Below, piece by piece: positions 1-12,316 of a stretch of 64,000 nucleotides of DNA (positions are counted from its first letter, which is position 1; each line of letters opens with the position of its first letter). Source of the stretch: Bacillus sp. NTK074B (GTDB taxonomy: Bacteria > Bacillota > Bacilli > Bacillales > Bacillaceae_B); assembly GCF_017303375.1 (NCBI RefSeq), contig NZ_JAFKOH010000011.1:1-64000 (forward strand), given 5' to 3'. Under the pieces are notes generated by a model. It did no database searches. It saw only the letters and a program-made list of their open reading frames with translations, and was not told where the DNA came from. The translations under genes and the position numbers were made by a program.

Positions 1-193
1 TGATTCACAAAAAAATTTTCACAAGAGAATAAAACGGTTGTAAGCACTGGTATAATAACTTTTTCCGAGGGAGTCGAACAACTTCCGCTCCATTCAACTT
101 ATAAGCATAAGTTAATAAGGATTAACACTACGTAGTCTATTTATTTATAAACCAATCCTTATGCTTATTTTAAATAAATCTGTCTGTTTAAAT

Positions 194-223
194 AAAAAAA
201 CCTGACCTTAATGATCAGGTTTT
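194..223 (-). terminator. Rho-independent terminator of secG
   Basis: On the minus strand an AAAACCTGA / TCAGGTTTT stem with a 9-nt loop lies just past the secG stop and is followed by a T-run. The 190 bases beyond it hold no convincing gene. Positions about 64-101 resemble the right half of the large hairpin repeat found intact at 10011 and 38226. Confidence 0.85.
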
Positions 224-232
224 CAGTCCGTA

Positions 233-460
233 TTAAATAGCTACGATAGCAATGGTTAGTACGAAGAATAGTACCGATAATACGATTGTGATTCTGTGAA
301 GTACTAAGTCAATACCACGTGCTTTTTGTTTCCCGAAAAGTTGTTCTGCACCACCAGAGATGGCCCCTGAAAGTCCAGCACTTTTACCTGACTGAAGTAA
401 TACAAGAGCAATAAGTGCAATTGATACGATAATAAGTAAAGTGACTAAAAAAGTGTGCAT
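233..460 (-). CDS. secG: Preprotein translocase subunit SecG
   Basis: Small integral membrane subunit of the SecYEG export channel. The 75-residue product has two hydrophobic segments (about 2-22 and 52-74) joined by a glycine-rich loop containing [14 protein letters not shown], the typical SecG signature. The start at 460 is preferred because AGGAGGTG lies 7 nt upstream. A longer frame from 490 would place this ribosome binding site inside the gene. It stands alone, ends in its own terminator, and lies downstream of eno in the same orientation. Family assignment is secure from sequence and length. Confidence 0.95.
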   Translation of the reverse strand: MHTFLVTLLIIVSIALIALVLLQSGKSAGLSGAISGGAEQLFGKQKARGIDLVLHRITIVLSVLFFVLTIAIVAI

Positions 461-609
461 GAGTCCCACCTCCTGATACGAACATAACATTAGTCTTAGT
501 TTACCATAGGAAAGATGTAGGGGACAAGGTAATATTGTTTGAATTATGTAAAGGTTTGGATTTGAGGAGGCGTATGTCAGTGATTGGTTTTGGTATAAAA
601 TGTTAAATG

Positions 610-735
610 GCTGGATTCCTGGCTATTTCGGCCGGATTTGACGTTAAATCGGCTGGATTTTCTCTTAAACCTGCAGGATTCTCACCAATAACGGCTGGAT
701 TTTCGCTAAAACCCGCTGGATTCCTCTCAAAACCA
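610..735. repeat. Six tandem 21-bp degenerate repeats (GCTGGATTT core)
   Basis: Six consecutive 21-nt units (610, 631, 652, 673, 694, 715) each begin GCNGGATT. Read on the plus strand from the ATG at 607 they would encode heptads beginning Ala-Gly-Phe within an 81-codon open frame ending at 852. That frame has no good ribosome binding site and runs into the eno terminator, so I do not call a gene. The array fills most of the secG-eno spacer. Confidence 0.75.
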
Positions 736-820
736 GAAGCTGACACCATCCGGAAGCACTTGAATCAACACCAAAAAGCTGGACACCGATTACATCCCCC
801 TCCACAAATCTCCACAAACC

Positions 821-851
821 AAAAAAACAGCCCCGTCCAAGGACGGGGCTG
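821..851 (-). terminator. Terminator of the glycolytic operon (after eno)
   Basis: An 11-bp GC-rich perfect stem, CAGCCCCGTCC with its complement and a 2-base centre, lies 18 nt past the eno stop on the minus strand. It is followed by seven T residues. Confidence 0.92.
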
Positions 852-868
852 ATTCTCTTCAATCGTTA

Positions 869-2161
<1,293 letters not shown>

Positions 2162-2174
2162 TTAGAATCTCTCC

Positions 2175-4488
<2,314 letters not shown>

Positions 4489-4528
4489 TCAAATCGTTTC
4501 AGCAAAATGGTTGGTCTTTGAGAAGCGA

Positions 4529-5713
4529 TTACTTATCGTTAAGAGCGACTACTCCAGGAAGTTCTTTTCCTTCCATGAACTCGAGTGATGCTCCACCACC
4601 TGTAGAAATATGATTCATCTTATCAGCATAGCCGAACTTTTCAACGGCTGCTGCAGAGTCACCGCCACCGATAACAGAATATGTATCTGTTGCATCGGCT
4701 AACGCCTCCGCTACGGCTTTCGTTCCATTTGCAAATGTTTCTAATTCGAATACACCCATCGGTCCGTTCCAGATCACAAGCTTAGAATCTTTGATTGTAT
4801 CCTGGAAAAGAGCTCTTGTCTTAGGTCCGATATCAAGTGCTTCCCAATCAGAAGGAATCGAATCGATGTCTACTTCCTTCGTATTTGCATCATTTGAGAA
4901 GTCATCAGCAACGACTACATCAACAGGCATAAGGAATTTAACGCCTTTTTCTTCGGCTTTTTTCATGAATTGCTTGGCTAGATCAATTTTATCTTCTTCA
5001 AGAAGGGATTTCCCTACTTCATGGCCTTGGGCTTTCACGAATGTGTAAGCAAGTCCTCCGCCGATGATCAGGTTGTCCACTTTATCTAACAGGTTGTCGA
5101 TGACACCTATTTTGTCTTTTACTTTCGCTCCACCGACGATCGCTGTGAATGGTCGTTCAGGATTGGATAGGGCTTTTCCTAATACGTCAAGCTCTTTCTC
5201 CATCAGAAGACCTGCAACAGCCGGAAGGTGCTTCGCCACTCCTTCAGTAGAAGCATGCGCACGGTGAGCAGCACCGAATGCATCGTTCACGTAAAGGTCA
5301 GCTAACGCTGCAAATTCTTTCGCAAGCTCAGGGTCATTCTTAGTTTCACCAGGGTAGAAGCGAACGTTTTCCAGTACAAGGACATCGCCTTCAGACATGT
5401 CACTGATCTTGGATTGAACAGCGTCACCATATGCTTCATCGGCTTTGGCTACATTTTTCCCAAGAAGTTCGGAAAGTCTTTCAGCCACTGGAATTAAGCG
5501 CAGCTCTTCCACCACTTCACCTTTAGGACGGCCTAAGTGACTGGCCAGAATGACTTTTGCTCCGCCTTCCACTAAATACTTAATAGTAGGAAGTGCAGCT
5601 TGAATACGGGTTTCATCGGTAATCTTGCCTTCAGACATCGGTACGTTGAAGTCTACACGGCAAAATACGCGTTTCCCTTTTACATCGACATCTTTGATCG
5701 ACTTTTTGTTCAT
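4529..5713 (-). CDS. pgk: Phosphoglycerate kinase
   Basis: Makes ATP from 1,3-bisphosphoglycerate and ADP. The 394-residue protein has the N-terminal RVDFNVP signature, [19 protein letters not shown], the hinge/nucleotide region GGAKVKDK, and the C-terminal [13 protein letters not shown] and STGGGASLE loops. A strong AAAGGAGG precedes the start. It follows gapA after a 180-bp gap containing a terminator-like hairpin, so transcript level is probably lower than for gapA. Confidence 0.98.
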   Translation of the reverse strand: MNKKSIKDVDVKGKRVFCRVDFNVPMSEGKITDETRIQAALPTIKYLVEGGAKVILASHLGRPKGEVVEELRLIPVAERLSELLGKNVAKADEAYGDAVQSKISDMSEGDVLVLENVRFYPGETKNDPELAKEFAALADLYVNDAFGAAHRAHASTEGVAKHLPAVAGLLMEKELDVLGKALSNPERPFTAIVGGAKVKDKIGVIDNLLDKVDNLIIGGGLAYTFVKAQGHEVGKSLLEEDKIDLAKQFMKKAEEKGVKFLMPVDVVVADDFSNDANTKEVDIDSIPSDWEALDIGPKTRALFQDTIKDSKLVIWNGPMGVFELETFANGTKAVAEALADATDTYSVIGGGDSAAAVEKFGYADKMNHISTGGGASLEFMEGKELPGVVALNDK

Positions 5714-5780
5714 CGTAAAAGGCCTCCTTTGGTTTTCAATTTCTACATCTTTTTCAAAAAAATAGAAACAACAATAAGAA

Positions 5781-5811
5781 AAGGGAGAGGGGAATCTTCC
5801 CCGCTCCCCTT
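5781..5811 (-). terminator. Partial terminator/attenuator between gapA and pgk
   Basis: On the minus strand AGGGGAGCGGGGAA pairs with TTCCCCTCTCCCTT across a short loop, followed by TTTTCTTATT. The position after gapA and before pgk suggests partial termination that gives extra gapA mRNA, as reported for the B. subtilis gapA operon. Its efficiency is inferred. Confidence 0.65.
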
Positions 5812-5895
5812 CATCACATCTTCATTATAGATGGTGGGACAAAATTTATCCATCAATCACCATGCTAATGATGTCAATTTACAAAACTTTATCGA

Positions 5896-6918
<1,023 letters not shown>

Positions 6919-6950
6919 TTAGATAGTTAAGGATGATTTTTTTATATTTC

Positions 6951-6968
6951 AAAAGGGCTTACCCTTTT
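6951..6968 (-). other. Small stem-loop at the cggR-gapA junction
   Basis: AAAAGGG and CCCTTTT flank a 4-base loop spanning the cggR stop codon. In B. subtilis the cggR-gapA transcript is cleaved near the 3' end of cggR next to a stem-loop, which stabilises gapA mRNA. This hairpin is in the matching place. A processing role is inferred. Confidence 0.45.
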
Positions 6969-7978
6969 AAAAGCTCTCTCGCTGCTCCTTCATCCGTGAT
7001 GAGCACGGTCTTGTGTGGAGCACCTTTCATATACGCCCGAATCGCTTTCGCCTTCGAGCTGCCGCCAGCGACGGCGATGACGTTCTCGATGTGACTTAAA
7101 TCTTCTAATTGCAGGCCGATCGTCGGCACCTTATGTACCACTTCACCTGCTTCGTCAAAATAGTAACCAAATGCTTCCCCGACGGCGTGACCCTCGGTGA
7201 TTTTCTCAAAATCCTCTTCCGTGGTCTTCCGTCTTTCTGCCATTGTGATAGCATCCCCAATTCCATGGAGAACCATGTTGGCGGATTTGATCAAATTAAG
7301 GACCTCTTTGATCATCGGTTCTTTCAAGAAGGACTTATATACTTCTTTACTAACCTGATCCGGCACATATAAAACACGATGACGCGTCCCTGTGTGCTCG
7401 GCCATCTTGGCACAGATGGTATTGGCCTGGTTCTTCACATCTTCCCCGATTCCACCCCGAGCAGGAACGAACAAGGTTTCGTCAGAAAAATCAGGTGTCA
7501 GCCTTTCTGCTACGGCTGCCATCGTCGAACCTCCAGTCACAGCGATGATAGTATTTCCCTTAAGTCGGCGTTTCATACTAGCAGCTGAAGCACGCCCTAA
7601 TTCTTCTTTTACCCAAGGTGACTCATCACTATTCCCCGGAACGATTACAATTTCATGAAGATTAAGTAACGATTTTAATTCCTGTTCCATTACGTTGATC
7701 CCGGAAATCTCCCTCATCATGCTTTCAAGGTTCTCTAAAAGCTGGATACCATCTTCCGTCATGATCATCCCGGAAGTTTTGATATCAATGAGATCTTGAT
7801 TATTCAGGAACTCCACTTCACTTCTCAGTACGCGTTCCGTCAGGCCCATATTCTGAGCAAGACTTCTGCGTCCGACAGGCTGCATGAACCGGATGGAACG
7901 TAGAATTTGATGCCTTTTTTGCATAATTTCAAGCAGGTCAGGTAATAATCGCTTTTGTATGTCAATTAAAGATTCCAT
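6959..7978 (-). CDS. cggR: Central glycolytic genes regulator CggR
   Basis: SorC/DeoR-type repressor that leaves its operator when fructose-1,6-bisphosphate is high. The 339-residue protein has an N-terminal winged helix (about 20-80, with RRSLAQNMGLTERVLRSEVEFL) followed by the sugar-phosphate-binding domain (about 90-335, with GGSTMAAVAE and AVAGGSSKAKAI). Length matches the B. subtilis protein. The ATG at 7978 has AAGGAG 9 nt upstream and is preferred over a TTG at 7996. It heads the operon gapA-pgk-tpiA-gpmI-eno, and its own operator lies 40 bp upstream of the start. Confidence 0.96.
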   Translation of the reverse strand: MESLIDIQKRLLPDLLEIMQKRHQILRSIRFMQPVGRRSLAQNMGLTERVLRSEVEFLNNQDLIDIKTSGMIMTEDGIQLLENLESMMREISGINVMEQELKSLLNLHEIVIVPGNSDESPWVKEELGRASAASMKRRLKGNTIIAVTGGSTMAAVAERLTPDFSDETLFVPARGGIGEDVKNQANTICAKMAEHTGTRHRVLYVPDQVSKEVYKSFLKEPMIKEVLNLIKSANMVLHGIGDAITMAERRKTTEEDFEKITEGHAVGEAFGYYFDEAGEVVHKVPTIGLQLEDLSHIENVIAVAGGSSKAKAIRAYMKGAPHKTVLITDEGAARELLKG

Positions 7979-8017
7979 AGTTAAAAGCTCCTTCAAATGA
8001 AGTGCGCGGATGCGTTG

Positions 8018-8052
8018 GACTCATTTGGTCCCACATAGACATATTATGTCCC
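8018..8052 (-). promoter_or_regulatory. CggR operator (tandem GGGAC-N6-TGTC half sites)
   Basis: On the minus strand the site reads GGGAC, six bases, TGTC, four bases, T, GGGAC, six bases, AGTC. The known CggR operator is GGGAC-N6-TGTC, N4, CGGGAC-N6-TGTC. The match misses only two bases. It lies between the predicted promoter and the cggR start, as in B. subtilis, implying roadblock autoregulation relieved by fructose-1,6-bisphosphate. Confidence 0.9.
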
Positions 8053-8091
8053 ACTACCTCCAAAAAAAATTCATCCCTGCTTACAAGTTTC

Positions 8092-8120
8092 ATTTTATCA
8101 GGGTATGAATCGTAATTCAA
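8092..8120 (-). promoter_or_regulatory. Sigma-A promoter of the cggR operon
   Basis: TTGAAT and TAAAAT are separated by 17 bp on the minus strand. The expected start point lies about 35 bp upstream of the CggR operator. It overlaps the 3' flank of the preceding small redoxin gene. Confidence 0.65.
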
Positions 8121-8127
8121 CTAGAAA

Positions 8128-8373
8128 CTATCGGGTTTTTTCATGTAAACGCTTGCTAAGCGTAAAATAATCAATCTGCCCATACTGAAGGATCTCCCCG
8201 TCCATTTCCACGACCGGGATCATCAAACTGAAACGTTCGGTCAGATCATCGCTTTCCTCGATGTCCTTCTCAAGGATTTCAAATCCCAGTTCATCCTGGA
8301 GAAGTTTTAAGGTGATTTTTGCGTCTTCGCAAAGCCCGCATTGTGTGCGTGTGTAGAATGTTACTGCGTTCAT
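8128..8373 (-). CDS. Glutaredoxin-like (thioredoxin-fold) small protein
   Basis: An 81-residue thioredoxin-fold protein with the redox motif Cys-Gly-Leu-Cys at residues 12-15, a cis-proline in IPVV near residue 54, and the DUF836/glutaredoxin-family layout. It probably catalyses thiol-disulfide exchange in the cytoplasm, but its substrate is unknown. A GAGGT site precedes the ATG. It lies between sigL and cggR, and the cggR promoter starts at its end, so it is probably transcribed apart from glycolysis. Confidence 0.8.
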   Translation of the reverse strand: MNAVTFYTRTQCGLCEDAKITLKLLQDELGFEILEKDIEESDDLTERFSLMIPVVEMDGEILQYGQIDYFTLSKRLHEKTR

Positions 8374-8408
8374 ACTCGTACCTCACTTTATACTATGATG
8401 GGTGGATC

Positions 8409-8527
8409 TTTCCGGTGTCATATTTCCGGTGCCGTTTCCGGTGCCAATTTCCGGTGCCATTTCCGGTGCCAGGCACTTTTTTACCACCTGGTGCCTGGCA
8501 CCAAACTCACTCTCAGTGCCAGGCACC
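8409..8527. repeat. Short tandem TTTCCGGTGCCA array plus GGTGCC palindromes
   Basis: Five near-tandem copies of TTTCCGGTGYC(A/G) of about 12-13 bp run from 8409 to 8472. They are followed by GTGCCAGGCAC (8467-8477), GGTGCCTGGCACC (8490-8502) and GTGCCAGGCACC (8516-8527), which are self-complementary. The block fills the gap between the sigL stop and the redoxin gene. It may act as sigL's terminator-like hairpin but lacks a proper T-run. Confidence 0.8.
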
Positions 8528-8540
8528 GACCGAAACCGTA

Positions 8541-9881
8541 CTATTCATACCTCCTCCTCATCGTCGAAGAAACAATTCCCATTTGATCCCGGTACTTGGC
8601 GATGGTCCTTCTCGAAACATCATACCCTTTATCCAGTAGGAGATTGACAATCTTCTGGTCTGATAGCGGCTTTTTTTTGTCTTCTTCATCAATCAGCTTT
8701 TGGAGCTCATTCTTGACCGTCCGGGCCGAAGCTGCTTCGGAATCTTCGAGACGTACTGATTTAATCGCCGAAGTAAAGAAATACTTCAACTCGAAGATCC
8801 CATACGGCGTCTGCATATATTTCCCCTTCACGGCACGGCTGATGGTGGATTCATGAACACCGATTTCATCCGCCACCTGCCTAAGCGTCAGGGGCTGGAT
8901 GAAAGATGGCCCTTGCAGAAAGAAGTCCTTCTGCTTTTCAGCAAGCATCCTTCCTACCTTCAGGATCGTTTGTTTTCGCTGACGTAAACTTTGCAGCAGC
9001 CACTGAAAGTCCTGTTCCTTTTCCTGAAGATAGGACTGGACTTCCTGATCCGGATGATGCTTTAAGAAATCTGTGTACTCTTCATTATATGTGACGTTGA
9101 CCGTTGTACCATCATGTAAGGATACGGCCACGGTATGTCCGTCGAGCACATTCACAACCAGCTCAGGGGTAATATATTCAGCTATATGCTGTGAATATTT
9201 CGATCCTGGTCTTGGGTTGCACTGCCGGATGAAATCGGCCACGTTCTGGATGGCTTTCAGCTCAACCGAAAGATCCTTCGCAATCGCCCTCCATTTCTTT
9301 TCGGCGAAAGCTGGAAAATGGTTGTCTACAACCATGGTAACCAGTGAGGGAACTTCTGCTTTCCGCCGCAGTTGAAGGGAAATGCATTCCTGAAGGGATC
9401 TCGCCCCTATTCCGGCCGGTTCTAATTCCTGCAGCCTATGAACATAGTTTTCTAGTTGAGCCATTTCCAAACCATGTTTTTGAATAAAGGCGTTTTCATC
9501 CATCCTTAAATATCCATTGTCATCCAGGCTGTATATTAACTCTTCCATTACCTTTCGATCTAAGGAAGTAAGCGATTTCATATTTACTTGAACAGATAAC
9601 GCATCCGCTAGCGTTCTCGTTGGGACGGATACATACTCATACCAATCCACTGTATGTTCATGGCGTCCGGCGCTTCGTTTATAGGTATAAGGTTCTCTTT
9701 GAAGAAGGGGATCTTTTTTAGGCGGTTCTAATTGGATAAGGGGATTCTCTAATTGCTTAGCTTCCAGATAAGCATTCAGTTCCATCGTAGAATATTGGAG
9801 GATGGTGATGGCTTGAGAAAGTTGCTGTGTCATTTGAAGCTTCAGTTGTTGATTTTGAAAAAGACCTGCTTTCAAATTCAT
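8541..9881 (-). CDS. sigL: RNA polymerase sigma-54 factor (SigL/RpoN)
   Basis: Alternative sigma factor that directs polymerase to TGGCAC-N5-TTGC promoters and needs enhancer-binding ATPases. The 446 residues contain the glutamine-rich activator-interaction region (MTQQLSQAITILQYS, about 15-45), the core-binding region, an HTH near 320-350 (LRQVADEIGVHESTISRAVKGKY) and the C-terminal RpoN box VSRRTIAKYRDQMGI. Its place upstream of cggR resembles other Bacillaceae. No enhancer-binding activator is encoded in this window. Confidence 0.96.
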   Translation of the reverse strand: MNLKAGLFQNQQLKLQMTQQLSQAITILQYSTMELNAYLEAKQLENPLIQLEPPKKDPLLQREPYTYKRSAGRHEHTVDWYEYVSVPTRTLADALSVQVNMKSLTSLDRKVMEELIYSLDDNGYLRMDENAFIQKHGLEMAQLENYVHRLQELEPAGIGARSLQECISLQLRRKAEVPSLVTMVVDNHFPAFAEKKWRAIAKDLSVELKAIQNVADFIRQCNPRPGSKYSQHIAEYITPELVVNVLDGHTVAVSLHDGTTVNVTYNEEYTDFLKHHPDQEVQSYLQEKEQDFQWLLQSLRQRKQTILKVGRMLAEKQKDFFLQGPSFIQPLTLRQVADEIGVHESTISRAVKGKYMQTPYGIFELKYFFTSAIKSVRLEDSEAASARTVKNELQKLIDEEDKKKPLSDQKIVNLLLDKGYDVSRRTIAKYRDQMGIVSSTMRRRYE

Positions 9882-10010
9882 GATTACTAACCTCCCATTT
9901 ATCTATTCTACAATAAAAATGGTTGTTCGTTAATGGGAATTCGTTGGTAGTTGGTGGGTTTGTACTATATATATGATTTATTCCTTAAAAACTTTACGGA
10001 GGGAGTAGTG

Positions 10011-10134
10011 GTTGATTTCCGCTGCAGGTGCCCGCTTTCCGCGGGGCGGGCGGTGAGCCTCCTCGGCTTCGCCTGTGGGGTCTCACCTGTCCCGCGTTTC
10101 CCGAGGGAGTCGAGCACCTTCCGCTCCAATCAAC
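10011..10134. repeat. Large palindromic hairpin repeat, copy C
   Basis: Outer arms GTTGATT/AATCAAC, next arms AGGTGC/GCACCT, inner arms GGTGAG/CTCACC, centre GCCTCCTC...GGGGT. It belongs to the same family as copies at 38226 and 38458 and a shortened copy at 23130. It lies in the 380-bp gap upstream of sigL. No gene is seen in the gap apart from a 22-codon plus-strand frame starting at 10232 behind AGGAGG, which overlaps the end of the exonuclease gene. Confidence 0.85.
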
Positions 10135-10262
10135 TGTCGTGGTGTGGGTGTTCTCCATCCATCACAACATCATTCTCTTAAATTTTTGTACAATAGAATA
10201 AAAAGCTACTAATGAAAAAGACACAGGAGGATGCCTCAATTGAACATCACGATAAAGTTGAG

Positions 10263-10862
10263 TTATTTAGCTGATTTACTTACTAATGAAGAGCGGTAGA
10301 TGCCCTCGGATATTTCTCCAGGTGTTATTCGAGTCTTTTTGTAGAGAGAATGAAAGTCCGTAATCTTGTACTGTTCTGCCAGCTTTAGCATTAATTGAGC
10401 GCATGCTTTCGCATCATCTGCAGCATGATGGTGGTTATCTAATTGGATTCCAAAATATGTACAAAGAGAGGATAACTGATAGGCAGGAAGACCCTTCACC
10501 ATTTTTCTGGACAACTGATATGTGCAGAGAAATTGGTTGTATACGGGCTTCATTTCATAACGAGCTAAATTATCCCTCAAAGCGTATCCATCGAAGGAAA
10601 GATTATGGGCAATCATCAATTTATTCTCTATTTTGTCCTTGATAGAATGATAGAAAGCATCGAACGTCATCGCGCCTTCAACATCTTGTGGTTCAATCCC
10701 ATGTATTCTGATATTAAAATGATCAAATTCCTCTTCCGGATCAATCAATTGGTAAATGGAATCAACCATTTCACCATTTTCTACAAATACCATTCCGACT
10801 GAGCATATACTGTGTCTTGCACGATTAGCCGTTTCAAAGTCAAAAGCTACAAAATCTTTCAT
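10263..10862 (-). CDS. DnaQ-like 3'-5' exonuclease
   Basis: DEDDh-family nuclease of 199 residues. The acidic motif FDFETA occurs at residues 7-12, AHNLSFD (Exo II) near 87, and the C-terminal histidine/aspartate motif HHAADDAKA near 145. It resembles the proofreading epsilon subunit and the exonuclease domain of PolC but stands alone, so it may act in DNA or RNA trimming or repair. Its exact role is not assignable from sequence. It has no operon partners: a repeat lies on the sigL side and a tRNA gene on the other. Confidence 0.85.
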   Translation of the reverse strand: MKDFVAFDFETANRARHSICSVGMVFVENGEMVDSIYQLIDPEEEFDHFNIRIHGIEPQDVEGAMTFDAFYHSIKDKIENKLMIAHNLSFDGYALRDNLARYEMKPVYNQFLCTYQLSRKMVKGLPAYQLSSLCTYFGIQLDNHHHAADDAKACAQLMLKLAEQYKITDFHSLYKKTRITPGEISEGIYRSSLVSKSAK

Positions 10863-11084
10863 TCTAATCCACCATCCCCGGTTATAGATTGTTCTTCTTT
10901 GCTATATCAACGAGTTTCCTCTTCTCCAAATCTTCTCATATAAGGCGAAGTATCTTCTTCCAAAACAAATTTCCACGCATAAGCGTTCTTTTACGTGCTT
11001 TGTCTCCTTCATATGTATATGACTCATAATCATATAGGATATTGAACTACACTTCCTCAGAATAGGAACATTATATAACGAAAA

Positions 11085-11125
11085 AAGGTGCTTCCACAAA
11101 TTAATAACTTGTAGAAACACCTTCA
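11085..11125 (-). terminator. Terminator downstream of tRNA-Arg
   Basis: On the minus strand AGGTGTTTCTACAA pairs with TTGTGGAAGCACCT (two G-U pairs in RNA) and is followed by six T residues. It lies 18 bp past the tRNA 3' end. Confidence 0.75.
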
Positions 11126-11142
11126 TATCACTCTTTCAACTA

Positions 11143-11214
11143 CGCCCTCGGAGGGAATCGAACCCCCATCTTAAGAACCGGAATCTTACGTGCTATCCGT
11201 TGCACCACGAGGGC
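11143..11214 (-). tRNA. tRNA-Arg (anticodon CCG)
   Basis: The 72-nt cloverleaf on the minus strand has acceptor stem GCCCTCG/CGAGGGC with discriminator G, D stem GTGC/GCAC, anticodon stem TAAGA/TCTTA with loop TTCCGGT (anticodon CCG), and T arm GGGGGTTCGATTCCCTC. CCA is not encoded. It reads the rare codon CGG. No attachment-site duplication or integrase is visible at its 3' end. Confidence 0.95.
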
Positions 11215-11243
11215 AAGAAATGAATAACCGTCACGAATATATA

Positions 11244-11441
11244 TTATAAGCCAGAAATTGCTTGTTTGCAATAGATATTATCGTTTATGTCTTTTTTAGC
11301 TTCATCATTAATATCATTTAAAAGTGTTGTGGGGATTTCTTTACATAAAAGCTTAAATTCATTCTGGATCTGTTTATCTTTATCTATCCTTAGTTCAGGT
11401 TTATTTACCCCTAAACAGAAAAAATGTTCACAGACATCTAC
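11244..11441 (-). pseudogene. Possible frameshifted remnant of a small lysine/aspartate-rich protein
   Basis: A 65-codon minus-strand frame with protein-like composition (GVNKPELRIDKDKQ, NDINDEAKKDINDN) ends at 11244 but has no ATG, GTG or TTG start. An ATG in the neighbouring frame (about 11437) would read Met-Ser-Val-Asn-Ile-Phe and could join it by a one-base shift at a T6 tract. This suggests a decayed or frameshifted gene. I do not recognise the family. Confidence 0.3.
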
Positions 11442-11543
11442 CTACTTAAACAACAAACTTCCCAATACACCCCGTTTAAAAAAGGAATGAATGGGTATCA
11501 TGTAGAAAGGATTTATATACAGGATAATAAAGGAATCGTTTAG

Positions 11544-11573
11544 TTTGACCTTTATTGACCATGGGTGTATGAT
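11544..11573 (+). promoter_or_regulatory. clpP promoter with overlapping CtsR operator
   Basis: TTTGACC-TTT-ATTGACC (11544-11560) is the complement of GGTCAAT-AAA-GGTCAAA, a near-perfect CtsR heptad direct repeat. It overlaps the -35 box of a TTGACC-N17-TATGAT promoter (11545-11573). CtsR would block clpP transcription until heat or protein stress. Confidence 0.9.
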
Positions 11574-11634
11574 AACAATACAAAGTGAATATGTAATTCT
11601 ACCAAATACAAAGGATTTCTAAGGAGGAACGAGG

Positions 11635-12231
11635 ATGAATTTAATTCCTACAGTAATTGAACAAACAAACCGCGGTGAACGTGCTTATGACATTTATTCA
11701 CGTTTATTGAAAGACCGTGTCATCATGCTTGGAAGCGGCATTGACGACAATGTGGCGAACTCTATTGTAGCACAGCTGCTATTCCTTGAATCTGAAAACC
11801 CGGAGAAGGATATCTCGATCTACATAAACTCTCCTGGCGGAAGCATCACGGCGGGTATGGCCATTTATGATACCATTCAATACATCAAGCCGGATGTACA
11901 GACAATCTGTATCGGTATGGCGGCTTCAATGGGTGCGTTCCTTCTTGCAGCTGGTGCAAAAGGCAAACGTTTAGCCCTTCCTAATGCTGAAGTGATGATT
12001 CACCAACCACTTGGTGGAGCACAGGGTCAGGCGACAGAAATTGAAATCGCTGCGAAGCGTATTCTATTCCTTCGTGAAAAATTAAATCAAATTCTGGCTG
12101 ATCGCACCGGTCAACCACTTGAAGTAATTTCAAAAGATACGGATCGCGATAATTTCATGACTGCTGAAAGAGCGCTTGAATATGGATTGATCGATCGTAT
12201 CATCACACGTAACGATATGAACAATAAGTAA
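11635..12231 (+). CDS. clpP: ATP-dependent Clp protease proteolytic subunit ClpP
   Basis: Serine peptidase that forms the 14-mer chamber used by ClpC, ClpX and ClpE ATPases. The 198-residue protein has the catalytic triad Ser98 (GMAASMG), His123 (MIHQPLGG) and Asp172. AAGGAGG precedes the ATG. It is monocistronic, controlled by a CtsR operator at its promoter and closed by a strong terminator, which matches B. subtilis clpP. It is one of the few plus-strand genes here. Confidence 0.98.
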   Translation: MNLIPTVIEQTNRGERAYDIYSRLLKDRVIMLGSGIDDNVANSIVAQLLFLESENPEKDISIYINSPGGSITAGMAIYDTIQYIKPDVQTICIGMAASMGAFLLAAGAKGKRLALPNAEVMIHQPLGGAQGQATEIEIAAKRILFLREKLNQILADRTGQPLEVISKDTDRDNFMTAERALEYGLIDRIITRNDMNNK

Positions 12232-12238
12232 ACAGTGA

Positions 12239-12269
12239 AGAGCCCTTCGATATTCGAAGGGCTCTTTTT
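12239..12269 (+). terminator. clpP terminator
   Basis: A 12-bp perfect stem, AGAGCCCTTCGA with its complement around TAT, is followed by TTTTT, 8 bp after the clpP stop. Confidence 0.92.
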
Positions 12270-12284
12270 CTGTATAAAAGTATT

Positions 12285-12312
12285 AAGAGGCTTCCAACAT
12301 TAGAAGCCTCTT
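12285..12312 (-). terminator. Terminator of the signalling/glycosyltransferase operon
   Basis: AAGAGGCTTC and GAAGCCTCTT flank an 8-nt loop immediately after the histidine kinase stop on the minus strand. It has T-rich flanks on both sides, so it may also serve clpP. Confidence 0.75.
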
Positions 12313-12316
12313 TACT

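Noticed and set aside
8490..8527. TGGCAC within the GGTGCCTGGCACC palindromes looks like a sigma-54 -24 element next to sigL
   Set aside because: No TTGC -12 element follows at the required spacing in any copy, and the motif is part of a repeat.
10232..10300. 22-codon plus-strand frame behind AGGAGG at 10225-10230
   Set aside because: It overlaps the end of the exonuclease gene and stops after 22 codons. It could be a truncated gene start, but there is no further support.
10902..11126. A 74-codon minus-strand frame beside tRNA-Arg
   Set aside because: It runs through the tRNA terminator hairpin and has no ribosome binding site or recognisable sequence.
11143..11214. tRNA-Arg as an integration site for a genomic island (the 12-23 kb operon)
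   Set aside because: The 3' end of the tRNA faces away from the operon, no duplicated 3' segment is seen and there is no integrase.
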